From Yponomeuta sedellus (lineage: Eukaryota > Arthropoda > Insecta > Lepidoptera > Yponomeutidae), in the NCBI GenBank assembly GCA_934045075.1, contig OW203722.1, forward strand, positions 23,406,879 to 23,470,878: a stretch of DNA of 64,000 nt, given 5' to 3'. Made by a program: the position numbers and the translations under genes. This document shows positions 31,742 through 41,086 of this stretch, in pieces; positions within the stretch are counted from its first letter, which is position 1, and each line of letters opens with the position of its first letter. A model generated the notes under the pieces. It was given only the letters and a program-made list of their open reading frames with translations. It made no database searches and was not told where the DNA came from.

Positions 31742-32006
31742 TGTGTGGTGTCGGCCTAGGGAATAGCACCAACCCAAATTCTTCCCGCGGGTGTCGTAAA
31801 AGGCGACTAAGGGACACAAACCGGGGGTGGGCAGCAGCGCCGCTTGCAGTACAATTCCACCAAACTGCGATCCTAAACCGCATGCCCAGCGTGGGGATTA
31901 TGGGCATTACCCCCCAAGGATGGCACTACCTTGCGCTATGGCGCTCATTAGGGGAGGGCTATGTCCAGCAGTGGACTAATATAGCCTGAAGAAGAAGAAA
32001 AAAAAT
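31742..32006 (+). mobile_element. RTE-tailed SINE, near full length
   Basis: It starts 'tgtgtggtgtcggcctaggg', continues 'aattcttcccgcgggtgtcg', 'taaaaggcgactaaggga', 'gcagtacaattccaccaaac', and ends 'ggggagggctatgtccagca', 'gtggactaatatagcctgaa' and an A/GAA-rich tail. The last about 60 bp are shared with the RTE LINE ends at 52825-52995 and 61345-61580. Confidence 0.8.
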
Positions 32007-32084
32007 TTTTAAATAAAATTGCAATTATCACATTCTAAAAGTGATACTCGAGAAAAAGCCTAGAAAGGGTTCATGACAATCCTA

Positions 32085-32290
32085 AAGACCACTCAAATCT
32101 AGAATTGGTCCATCTCTGTCTTTTGCATCTTCGTAATGAGATCATTTATGCAGGGTCCAGTGGCATTTTCACTCACACTCGATGGGTGAAGGGACCACTC
32201 AGATACTGTAGTACCTGGGACATAGTTTTATAGATGGTGTAGGCTTGCCCAACACCTATACCATCCTGACATCTCTGTCTAGATAAATGA
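32085..32290 (-). repeat. SINE-A long-form 3' fragment
   Basis: On the minus strand it reads 'gatggtataggtgttgggca', 'agcctacaccatct', 'atgtcccaggtac', 'cccatcgagtgtgagtgaaa' and 'ccactggaccctgcataaat'. Confidence 0.6.
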
Positions 32291-32611
32291 CAAAAATTGA
32301 CATTAAAACCGCTCATACTTGCATTGAATCAACAAACGTGGAAAATCCGAGAATTCAGGAAAGAACAAAATATGGCATAATATCTCTCTGTTAGTTTGGA
32401 AGTAAATAACACGAACATATTAGGAAAATTATCGTCTTTTAGGTCATGCACGTAAAAGGTAGCCGATAATTAAGTTAGCTACGTATAATACATTATTGGG
32501 TTGTAAGTTTCGCCAAAATCTAATTAAATGTTATTTAAGCGAAGGGGATTTCAGTCATCCAATTACGGCTTCATCTCTTTTAATATGATTACTGGTGTAC
32601 CATGAGTAATT

Positions 32612-32974
32612 GAAGCGCTTGTGGCCTAATCAAACCGAATGATTGGAATCAATCACTTGAATTAAGCAACAACAGGCGCGGTCATCAGGTGCAGGATGGA
32701 TGACCGTCCCGTAACTGCCGCTAGTGGCATTGTTCCGAGAGCTTCCGTGCTTCGCAAGGGCCACTAGGCCGTTGGTGCCTGCTGGCATGTAGAGGGAGTC
32801 GTTAAGCCAAGTCAGAGGCCTTATGGGCGGCTCGATAACTTCTTATAGCCCGCCACTGACTTACAATCCTCCACCAACCAGGATTTGGTCCCGGTGGTGG
32901 AGTATGGCCTTACCTTCCTGAGATGCAGGAAGAGACCCGTACCCTAACAGTGGGGACATAAAAGGGTTAATATT
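32612..32974 (+). mobile_element. 5S-like SINE, copy 5 (near full length)
   Basis: The head 'gaagcgcttgtggcctaat' leads into the 5S-like block at about 32660-32728: 'attaagcaac', 'ggcgcggtca', 'caggatggatgaccg', then 'ccgcta'. It continues 'ggcgg', 'cccgccactgacttacaatc' and 'acagtggggacata', and ends 'agggttaatatt'. The order matches 5S rRNA from box A to box C. The body is unrelated to 5S. Confidence 0.8.
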
Positions 32975-33245
32975 GAATAATTTGTTATTTATCTTACAAT
33001 GAAAAATGTATAATAGTTTTTCAATTCCAAGAATTAACGTAATAAATACCAAATATTATGAAGGGGGCCGGGGACCAAATTTGTGAAAGAATATTTTAGG
33101 TTCGAACCCCGGCTGCGGACAAAAAAAACCCACAGGTCGTGGATGCTTACATGTCGCTGTTTCTGGATCCCACGACACAGGGTACCTTAGTATGCGGCAA
33201 TGTATGTGCGTGTATGTAAATGTTATGTTTTAACCCCACAACAAA
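32975..33245 (+). repeat. possible tRNA-like SINE
   Basis: From 33062, 'ggttcgaaccccggctgcgg' is a B-box-like stretch, followed by 'gtatgcggcaatgtatgtg'. There is only one copy in the window, so family membership is uncertain. Confidence 0.4.
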
Positions 33246-33700
33246 TGTTTAAAAACATTCACGTCGACTGATCCAGCTGATTATATATCTTCTGTCTTAC
33301 GGCACTCACAATATATTGAGAAAGTCACGTGGATCACTCCATCTCAATGAAATCTGACCTTGAAAAATTGCCCACAAGTGATGAAGGTATTAGGTATAGA
33401 GTCCAGAACAAAACGCTGTCAGTAGTCGGTTGTCTCATTTCTTTCGCCGGTTTATCCCATCTACCCAAAAGGGACGTGTAGTCTATGCACCCCTGCGTCT
33501 AAGCCGAGACACCGCGTTATGAACTTGGCTCACCGATGAATACTAATTCCTGAGCCGGCACCACACGTGCTTACCCGCTCGTTTTGTGCCATCTTCTGTT
33601 TGGTACAAGTTTAACCTTTCAAAGTTATACTACTTTACGAAGGAAGCATATTGTGCTCTCATCGCTAAGACTAATTGTGAAGCGCTATCAATATGTGGCT
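33246..33700. other. unassigned DNA
   Basis: No gene or repeat was recognised. Confidence 0.4.
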
Positions 33701-33710
33701 CTTATTGATG

Positions 33711-34070
33711 CGATATCAACCCTTTGTATGTCTCCACTGCTTAGGCATGGGTCTCTTTCTGCATCGCAAGAAGGTTAGGCCATACTCCACCACGGGGGCC
33801 AAGTCCAGGTTGGTGGAGGAATGTTAGATAGTGGCAGGCAGGCAGGTCAGAAGTTATCAAGCCGCCCATAAGGTCTCTGACATGGCTTAACGAATGCCAT
33901 TACTTGACAGCCGGCACTAAAGGCTTAACGTACCTTGCAAAGCATGGAAGTACTCAGATAAAACACCACTAGCGGTAGTTACTGGATGGTTACCCGTCGT
34001 CACCCTTTCTGACCGGTTGTTGCTTAACCTAAGTAATTAGTTCTAACCACTCAGTTTCACTAGAGCGCTT
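33711..34070 (-). mobile_element. 5S-like SINE, copy 6, with 10-bp TSD
   Basis: A full-length minus-strand copy from 'gcgctcta' at 34070 to 'gatatcg' at 33711. Direct repeats CTTATTGATG at 33701-33710 and 34071-34080 define both ends exactly. The 5S-like segment (about 33975-34040 on the minus strand) is more diverged than in other copies. Confidence 0.85.
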
Positions 34071-34080
34071 CTTATTGATG

Positions 34081-34413
34081 TATATCAACACACGGTTAAC
34101 AAGGATTGAAAGTCAGTATCTCCTGCATTAAAGAGAACTCTTGAGATATCATTAGTCGGTGCCCATGTCACTGCTGTAAAGGTAAACGAAATCTTCAACC
34201 AAAATTAGTCGTGTCTTGAAGGGCCCTGTCACGACAGAACTTTGCAGATTTTTTCTGCAAAGTTTTCAGCAAAATCTCCGGTGAATTTTCGTATTTTCGT
34301 ACGAGTACTACCTTTTACTGAAATTCCCATAAAGTAACAACCGTGTAGTAAGACCACAGAAACATAACGAAAATAAATTCGTGATGTATATTTCACTTCA
34401 ATAATATATAAGT
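34081..34413. other. unassigned DNA
   Basis: No gene or repeat was recognised. Confidence 0.4.
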
Positions 34414-34426
34414 TATATTATAACAT

Positions 34427-34815
34427 TACACTATTTTTATTTTTAATGCACTAACCCGTGCTAAGGATCCCGGAATGGGTGAAATTTTTAGCCTCTAAAT
34501 AGGTTTTTAAATTTGTTCCTTAGCACGGGTTAGTGCATTAAAAATAAAAATAGTGTAATTATGTGGGTACAGTGATATCGTTCCGATGTTAAACCTAACT
34601 GCAAAGTAGGTAGTCGGGGCTGTAAGTAATGCAATTTGCTTAAGTCAGATATCGCTGCCTGTACGTAATACAGAGAATATTGTAAAGAGGTTCGAAATTT
34701 CACTGATGCCGTGAGTCGCCCATTGGCTCAATTGGTAGAGCGCTGGTACGGATAGCCAGAGGTTGCGGGTTCGAATCCCGGTATGGGTGAAATTTTTAGC
34801 CTCTAAATAGGTTTT
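34427..34815 (+). mobile_element. tRNA-like repeat, locus 11 (hairpin start)
   Basis: It begins with a minus-strand scrap ('atgcactaacccgtgctaa'), switches to plus at 'tcccggaatggg', and continues through one unit end and a full unit to 'ctctaaataggttttt'. The tRNA-like block at about 34710-34785 has 'TTGGCTCAATTGG' and 'GGTTCGAATCC'. Direct repeats TATATTATAACAT at 34414-34426 and 34816-34828 flank it. It lies just beside a Penelope-like remnant. Confidence 0.85.
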
Positions 34816-34828
34816 TATATTATAACAT

Positions 34829-35284
34829 GTTTTAAACTTCGCGACTTGTACATATAGTTAGAATATTTTCGGGGCTTAATCGCGTAGTAATTTATTGCTA
34901 TTTTACCTCGATGTTTCGACGACGTTACAGCCATCGTGGTCACGAGAAGACTGATGGCTGGGACTCGTTCGCATCTTCGGCTGATGAGGTTTCAGACTAC
35001 CCTCAATCAGCTATCACAAAGCACTATTAGGGTTGCGACACACTAGACTGACAATGTCGGACGATAAGCCATGCGACTTTTTTCCACTCGAACACATCTT
35101 GATGACCGGATCCCACGTTTGCGACAGTTTGAAACCACATTGCCGATTAATATTTTTTTGAGTTTTTTAATTTCAACCGCTTCACGCACAATTCGGCTAT
35201 AATAATGGCGATCGTTGGAAAGTACCGATGGTTTGTGTAATTATATCGAGTGGTTTGATCCTGATTCAAGAAGATGTTCCGCTA
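34829..35284 (-). pseudogene. Penelope-like element C-terminal remnant
   Basis: Minus-strand translation across frames gives 'AIAEHLLESGSNHSI', 'RHYYSRIVREAVEI', then in another frame 'NRQCGFKLSQTWDPVI'. This order resembles the GIY-YIG endonuclease C-terminus of Penelope-like elements (AEH..., R..REA.EI..., ...G..LS..W.P). Downstream, 'cgtcgtcgaaacatcgaggt' and 'aataaattactacgcg' resemble their terminal repeats. The remnant has stops and frameshifts. Confidence 0.6.
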
Positions 35285-35490
35285 TCGCTAAAAGGAGACT
35301 ATGGGACTCAAACCGGAGGTTGAGCAGCAGCGCCCCCTGCAGTACAATTCTACCAAACTGCGATCCCCAACGCGCATGCTCAGCGTGGGGATTATGGGCA
35401 TTACCCCCTAATGATGGCACAACCTTGCGCTCATTAGGGGAGGGCTATGTCCAGCAGTGGACTAATAAAGCCTGAAGAAGAAGAAGAAGT
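35285..35490 (+). mobile_element. RTE-tailed SINE
   Basis: 'ctaaaaggagactatgggac', 'gtacaattctaccaaactgc', 'agcgtggggattatgggcat', 'tgcgctcattaggggagggc', 'cagcagtggactaataaagc' and (GAA)n. Confidence 0.8.
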
Positions 35491-36042
35491 CGACAGCTCA
35501 TTACCCCTTACATGATTTCACTTTATTCAGTCGCGTTACTCGTGATTTGTTACTAAAACGTTAAGTTTTATGTGCTATCGACTTACATACCAGGCTGTAC
35601 CTGCTATACCAGGTGCAGTTTTGGGAGCGAGATGTGTGAGGAGGAGATGACGCTTTCGACATCAAAGAAGAAAGACAGAAAGAGGAACAACTGTTTTTTT
35701 GAGTTGCTAACGAGTAATTGGAATAAGCAGGGAAATAGGACCTACCTACCTACCCCTACCTACCTATCCTACCCCTAGCAATGTGACTTCCTTTTGTAGC
35801 TGGCATCTGGCGGCTCCCCTGTAACTTGCACCACAGTGTAATAGGCATATTGTATTAGCATGATTGCCGCTGTTATTAGCATTTATTTAGGCGCGCCTCG
35901 TTAGCCGGAGGTGACGTCGGTTGAATATTCTATTGACATTTGCGCGGGACAATGTTATTGGTGCTCTGATTAAGGGGCGCATGTTTGTTTGTACAGTCAT
36001 TGTACATCCTTCATCCGGCTCGAAGAACCAGTGTGAAGGTAC
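35491..36042. other. unassigned DNA with ACCT-rich tract
   Basis: A short (ACCT)n-like tract spans 35740-35777. No gene was recognised. Confidence 0.4.
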
Positions 36043-36115
36043 CTACTTCTTCTTCTTCTTCAGGATATATTATGCAGTCCACTGCTGGATATAGCCCTCC
36101 CCTAATGAGGTACCT
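36043..36115 (-). repeat. RTE-type 3' end
   Basis: 'cttcttcttcttcaggat', 'tagtccactgctggatatag' and 'ccctcccctaatgag' on plus are the complement of the RTE/SINE shared tail. The adjacent 134-codon frame (36011-36415) runs through this repeat and is not a gene. Confidence 0.6.
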
Positions 36116-36481
36116 TTTTAGGTACGGGATAATAGTGGACTTTAGCAAATAACACCAAATTATGAAATAATCAGCAAACTTATCTATATTTTTCATTGAC
36201 GTAGGAAAAGTAAGTGAGTGACACCCGTCATTTATCCATAGACACAGTGGGTTAAGCTTGGAGTCAGGGTCATAAAGGTCGTCAAATAGGCTCCATGCTT
36301 TAAAACACGACATCTGTGGTGACAACGGTATATTATCGAGGTAATTGACAAAACCTGGTCTCTGCCTACTCCGCTGAGACACAGGCGTATTTGTGTAATG
36401 TGAGGTATGAAACATAATAATGATACTACAGTATAGCGCCCGTCTTTTATTGTGTTTAATAATTAGAATAGATTGAGTCTA
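36116..36481. other. unassigned DNA
   Basis: A fragment 'cctggtctctgcctactccg' followed by 'gagacacaggcgta' (36354-36388) resembles the end of the TATG-tailed LINE. Nothing else was recognised. Confidence 0.4.
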
Positions 36482-36712
36482 CGTCTGTTGGCTTTTAGAA
36501 TATACCTCGTGTAATAAATACCTATATTCGTGTAATAAAAATATCGGAACTAATTTGACACATAATTTCGAAATCTGAACTAATATGACACTTCATTGCG
36601 AAATCAGAACTCGATCATCAGTACCAAAACCGGCAAAAATTAATGAAAACCAAAAATTACTCTAGAGCTCGAGGTATATTCTAAAAGCTAACAGACTATA
36701 ACTGTTTTATTA
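36482..36712. mobile_element. MITE, intact copy of the 16753 family
   Basis: About 27-bp inverted termini (left 'gtctgttggcttttagaata' plus 'tacctcg'; right its complement) have one mismatch. The interior repeats 'aactaat.tgacac.t.att.cgaaatc.gaact' twice. The target duplication could not be settled. Confidence 0.65.
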
Positions 36713-37375
36713 CTGAAAAGTGTGTATTTTGTGGTATTGTTCCCTGAAACATTGGTACATTTACTTATGCTATTGGGTTAATCAAAACCATCCCGCCAAT
36801 ACTAAAGCGTCTAATGCCATTTGCCATTCTAGTCATTTGTTTTGGAACTAATAAATTTCGATTAGCTTATTCGTTGTCAATTCTAACTTAAATATATAAA
36901 AATACCACATAACTTAATATAGCATTAAATAAATAGCAACTATTGGCGAGGAGATGTACTTGCTCTAACGCAAATTACATGATACCATAATTTCTTAGAT
37001 TTCAAATGTTTTTCCTAGTTCCGTACAAGTATTTACTCTGCTTAGACCAGCTGCTCATCATTCCTAATGTTCTACGTTGTAATCCTGGTATATACCTACT
37101 TGACTTTATTTCCTACGTTATGTATAGTCCACAGCACAACCACCTTAACATTTTAGTAGCAAACTAGGCCGTAACGTGACTGGATAAAGTTCTTTCTTGT
37201 AATAAGTGCTGTCGACGTTTCATTAGCGAATTTCCGAAACTGCTAACTGAACATAGAGTGATGAAAACTATTAGAATGGTTCGAAACCATAACGAAGACT
37301 TGACAATGAATATACAATCATGAAATGAAACTTTATTGCTTGAATCTAGGTTAACATTAGCAGTTACAGGTGCTT
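36713..37375. other. unassigned AT-rich DNA
   Basis: No gene or repeat was recognised. It may include a flank of the LINE 3' end. Confidence 0.4.
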
Positions 37376-37660
37376 TATTTTTTATTTTATTTTTTATTTT
37401 ATTCTCTAGGAAGACTAACAGCTATTACAAGTTTACATTACATAGATAAATAGGACACACTCAGCCAATTAAAAGTCTTCACAATTAGTTTTAGATTAGC
37501 TTGAACGCAGACCGTTCACATGTGACACCACTAACATAATAAGAAAATTACACCAAAAATAGAAATACAAATACAAATAAGAAAGCAGTAATTAATCAAT
37601 TTATAAAATAGATTGATTTAACCAAGCTCCACCCAGTTCACAAAAAAAAAAAAAAAAAAA

Positions 37661-40558
37661 CTACGTGTCAAAAAACAACTGATTAAGCACGCGCCTCGCC
37701 TCAGAATGTTTAGTATTAAACAAATCCATTTCACACTTATCAGACATTAAATTGAAAAATCTGCCTGCACGCAGGAGATAGGTGTTCTTCCTGTAGTTAG
37801 TAGATGCATGTGGGATGTGTAATGCTGTTTTCCGTCGCAAGACTTTAGATGGTACATGAATATGTAATTGGGTCAAAAGATCGGGACAATCGATGTCTCC
37901 ATTAGCAATTTTCAATAAAAAAAGAATATCGGCGTTCATACGACGTAATTGCAAGGGGAGAAGGTGATGCTTTTTACACAAATCTAGGTATTTAGAAGAA
38001 GAATATGGTTCCTTAAGTCTATAGCAGAGATATTTAATGAATTTCATCTGTATATTTTCGATGCGCGAGATATACACATTATATACCGGGTTCCAAATTT
38101 GCGACGCGTACTCTAAAATACTGCGCACATATGTGCAGTAAAGTATTTTTAATGTCTTAATTTTTTTAAAGTCTTTAGCGTTTCTCATAACAAATCCTAG
38201 TGCTCGAGACGCTTTACTAATGATTTTTTCAATGTGAGCATCAAATAGTAATTTAGAATCGTGATGGACTCCAAGATCGCGGATGATGCTGACCCGGGGC
38301 AGAATTGTCCCTTTTAGCCTATAGTCGAAAAAAATTAGTTTGCGTTTACGACTATAAGTAGCTATGTTGCACTTTATTGGATTCAGATCTAATTGGTTGT
38401 CATAACAGTAATTTTCAAGGCGCTGAAGATCTTTTTGTAGGCACTGAGCATCAGTAATCGAAGAAATAGTTGCAAAAATCTTCATATCATCTGCGAAACA
38501 TAGAAGTTTGGACGTGAGAAAACATTTATCGATGTCGCATACAAAAATTGCAAACATTAGGGGTCCGAGCAAAGATCCCTGTGGAACTCCGCTAAGAATA
38601 GGTACCCAACCAGACATGTAATTATTGATAACAACAGCTTGAGACCGGTTATCTATGTAGGATGCAAACCATCTTAGTAGGTCGCCACTAATGCCGATTC
38701 GCTGAAGCTTAGCTAACAGAAGATCGTGACGGATTCTATCGAATGCCTTACTATAATCCGTGTAGATGACATCGACCTGCTCGCCCACGTCCATGGCTTC
38801 CGTTAGAGCAGAGTTCAAAAGCACCAGGTTTGAGGTTGTCGAGCGCCCCTTTAAGAAACCATGTTGAGAAAGACTGAATGACTGTTTCAGAGCAGGATAA
38901 ATTTGGTTATAAATTGTTCTTTCGAAAACTTTAGATATTAAGCATAATTTAGAAATAGGTCGATAGTTAGAAATGCTGGTTTTAGGGCCTTTCTTATGAA
39001 CAGGTGTAATAAATGCACGCTTCCACATTCTAGGCATAACTCCTTCATCAAGCGATCTACGAAACAATATTGATATAGGCACAGCAATTGTCTTAGCGCA
39101 ATTAACAAGAAATTGAGCCGGTAAGTTATCAGGGCCTGCAGATTTTGATAGATCCAATTTAGATAGCAATGTAGCTAACACATTAACGTCCACCTGAATA
39201 GAAGAAATATTAGTTGCGGTAACCGTACCGTCATGGGAATGACTAAAACTGTTGCTCTTAGAGTTAAGAAAGTTGGACAAAAAATAATCAGAGAAAGCAT
39301 TTGAAATAGATTCACCAGTGTTATAAACTTTTCCCTCGTGGGTAAGGCTTGAGGGTATCGAATTAGATTTAGATTTAGATTTTAAATAAGACCAAAAGTA
39401 CTTAGGATTTTTTTCGATTGAGTTCTCTACCGAGATAACATATTTATTGTAACAAGATGTCTCCATGTTTTTAGCTCTATCCCTCAATAACTTAAAAGAT
39501 TCTTTGTCCGATAGATTACCGTATTTCTTAATTTTTTTAAAATATTTATTCTTTTCTTTGAGAATTTTTTTGAGTGTCGGTGTGTACCATTTAGGATAAT
39601 GACTGTCTGTAAACGGTTTGGTAGGTATGTGTTCATTCATGGAATTTTTGCACAGGCTATAGAAATGCTCAACAGCTTCGTCTACACCTCTTAGAGAAAA
39701 TTCACTATTCCAGTCGATACTAGAGAGATAAAGGTTAATAGCATCATAGTTCCCCCGTTTGAATATAAAACGAGTACAAGGAGCACTCCGCAATAAGTTA
39801 TATTGGACAAAATCAAAATGTATACTTAGCGCGCCATGGTAGGGATCAACAGGAACAAGTGAATCAGAACTACAATCCAAAATCGACACTGGGTCACTTG
39901 CAAAAATTAAATCAAGCGTCCTCCCATAGAAATTCTTAGTGCCATTGTACTGCCGAAGATTAAGTAAGTTATATTCATCAATTAAAAGAGTGCAGTCTGC
40001 TGAATTTTTATTTAAATGGGGTTCATAATAATCATCAACTGGGAGCCAAGTAATTTCACCAAGATTAAAGTCACCTACCACGAGATATTTATCATTCGGA
40101 TTGGACAAAAATATTTGTGCCAGTTTGGCGAGATAGTTTGAAAGCTGTGTCGAAAATGGATTGCCAAGATTTTGTTTGCATAAGTATAGAACACTAATAT
40201 TTAATTTAGTGAGCTTCCTGGAGGCGCAATCGCTAACCAATACACTTACCCATAAATCCTCGGCACTTGAAGTGTAGGTAGGCTGAAGAGAAACAGCTAA
40301 CTGCCTTCGAGTTGCGATAAGCACACCACCTCCCAATGACTGTCCAGTAGCAACGTAATCCCGATCGCGTCGAAAAACAACATATCTACTATCAAATAAC
40401 TCTGAGTCAAGTATTCCATCCAAAAGCCATGTCTCGGTAATTATAATTATGTCGTATTCACTGGTACAGACGTTGCGATAAAATAATGTTGTTTTAGTTC
40501 TCAGACCCCGAGCATTCTGATAATATATACTAAAGGATTTCTTTATTAAATTATCCAT
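37661..40558 (-). CDS. LINE ORF2: endonuclease and reverse transcriptase
   Basis: This 965-residue protein would copy LINE RNA into a nicked chromosomal target. Residues about 8-240 form an APE-type endonuclease: 'YYQNARGLR' at 13, 'ITETWL' with the likely catalytic Glu42, and 'VVGDFNLG' near 163. The usual SDH motif near 239 is changed to 'VDPYHGAL', keeping the His. The reverse transcriptase follows at about 440-720 with 'YTDYSKAFDRIRHDLL' (near 600), 'GVPQGSLLGPL' (near 660) and the active-site 'FADDMKIF' (near 690). The C-terminus has 'YASQIWNPVY' and 'LPLQLRRMNADILFLLK'. The start is the first ATG after an in-frame stop (TAA ATG). The frame has no internal stop. The motif set fits the Jockey/CR1 group; the exact clade needs a tree. 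Confidence 0.92.
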   Translation of the reverse strand: MDNLIKKSFSIYYQNARGLRTKTTLFYRNVCTSEYDIIIITETWLLDGILDSELFDSRYVVFRRDRDYVATGQSLGGGVLIATRRQLAVSLQPTYTSSAEDLWVSVLVSDCASRKLTKLNISVLYLCKQNLGNPFSTQLSNYLAKLAQIFLSNPNDKYLVVGDFNLGEITWLPVDDYYEPHLNKNSADCTLLIDEYNLLNLRQYNGTKNFYGRTLDLIFASDPVSILDCSSDSLVPVDPYHGALSIHFDFVQYNLLRSAPCTRFIFKRGNYDAINLYLSSIDWNSEFSLRGVDEAVEHFYSLCKNSMNEHIPTKPFTDSHYPKWYTPTLKKILKEKNKYFKKIKKYGNLSDKESFKLLRDRAKNMETSCYNKYVISVENSIEKNPKYFWSYLKSKSKSNSIPSSLTHEGKVYNTGESISNAFSDYFLSNFLNSKSNSFSHSHDGTVTATNISSIQVDVNVLATLLSKLDLSKSAGPDNLPAQFLVNCAKTIAVPISILFRRSLDEGVMPRMWKRAFITPVHKKGPKTSISNYRPISKLCLISKVFERTIYNQIYPALKQSFSLSQHGFLKGRSTTSNLVLLNSALTEAMDVGEQVDVIYTDYSKAFDRIRHDLLLAKLQRIGISGDLLRWFASYIDNRSQAVVINNYMSGWVPILSGVPQGSLLGPLMFAIFVCDIDKCFLTSKLLCFADDMKIFATISSITDAQCLQKDLQRLENYCYDNQLDLNPIKCNIATYSRKRKLIFFDYRLKGTILPRVSIIRDLGVHHDSKLLFDAHIEKIISKASRALGFVMRNAKDFKKIKTLKILYCTYVRSILEYASQIWNPVYNVYISRIENIQMKFIKYLCYRLKEPYSSSKYLDLCKKHHLLPLQLRRMNADILFLLKIANGDIDCPDLLTQLHIHVPSKVLRRKTALHIPHASTNYRKNTYLLRAGRFFNLMSDKCEMDLFNTKHSEARRVLNQLFFDT

Positions 40559-40920
40559 TTATATATTTTAAAAGCATCAAAAAAAACTTCTAAATAAAGC
40601 AGGCGAATTGATATTGCATTTACAAATTGCACGTAATCTATTGCCTCATAGCAACTTAGAGAAGAACCTTGGTTTAGTAGAAGTGAGAAAGCTGTAATAA
40701 TATTTAGCCCGTGCGAAAAAGAGATGAACGTATCTCGCATGAGTAGTATTTTGGGACGAACGGCGATAACGGAATATTTTTTTCGCTTGGCGGACGGTGT
40801 GTAGGTAAAGTTCTGAGCGGGCGCGTAGAATAAGTCAGATGCTGACAACATTGGTGCAATTGAGAGGAGCGGTAAAAAGCTTAGCTGAATTTTAGTGTAG
40901 TCTAATGTAGTTAATGACAT
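40546..40920 (-). CDS. small open frame overlapping the ORF2 start
   Basis: This 124-codon minus-strand frame ends 13 nt inside ORF2, its TAA lying across codons 4-5 of ORF2 in another frame. It begins 15 nt from the gypsy target site, so in the uninterrupted LINE it would sit between ORF1 and ORF2. No domain was recognised. The composition is ordinary, with one strongly hydrophobic end. It could be leader sequence that is open by chance, or part of a frame that continued upstream before the gypsy insertion. Confidence 0.25.
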   Translation of the reverse strand: MSLTTLDYTKIQLSFLPLLSIAPMLSASDLFYAPAQNFTYTPSAKRKKYSVIAVRPKILLMRDTFISFSHGLNIITAFSLLLNQGSSLSCYEAIDYVQFVNAISIRLLYLEVFFDAFKIYKWII

Positions 40921-40935
40921 TCGGTTGTAGTATAC

Positions 40936-40940
40936 ATTTT
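40936..40940 (+). other. target-site duplication, left (ATTTT)
   Basis: The five bases ATTTT precede the left LTR and recur at 45562-45566 after the right LTR. Five-base duplications are usual for Ty3/gypsy integrases. Confidence 0.9.
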
Positions 40941-41051
40941 TGTTAGTTTCGCGAAAGGGGAGGTTAAAATAATAGCAACGTGCGTCGGGTGACAGCGATC
41001 TAATTCGACTGGCTCAAACAAAAGAATCTTAACCTACCTTACATACTAACA
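40941..41051 (-). repeat. gypsy 3' LTR (111 bp)
   Basis: On plus it begins TGTTAG and ends CTAACA, the usual inverted dinucleotide-type ends. Because the element is on the minus strand, this is its 3' LTR. Confidence 0.95.
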
Positions 41052-41061
41052 TCCCTCCACC
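41052..41061 (-). other. polypurine tract
   Basis: On the minus strand GGTGGAGGGA lies directly before the 3' LTR, where plus-strand DNA synthesis is primed. Confidence 0.85.
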
Positions 41062-41086
41062 AATATTTTGCACTTAATACTAGAAA

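Noticed and set aside
32660..32728. 5S rRNA gene
   Set aside because: Only the box A to box C region is 5S-like. The 5' third is absent and the sequence continues into a SINE body.
36011..36415. 134-codon minus-strand frame as a gene
   Set aside because: It runs through an RTE/SINE tail (the EEEEE stretch is the GAA tail) and has no recognisable domain.
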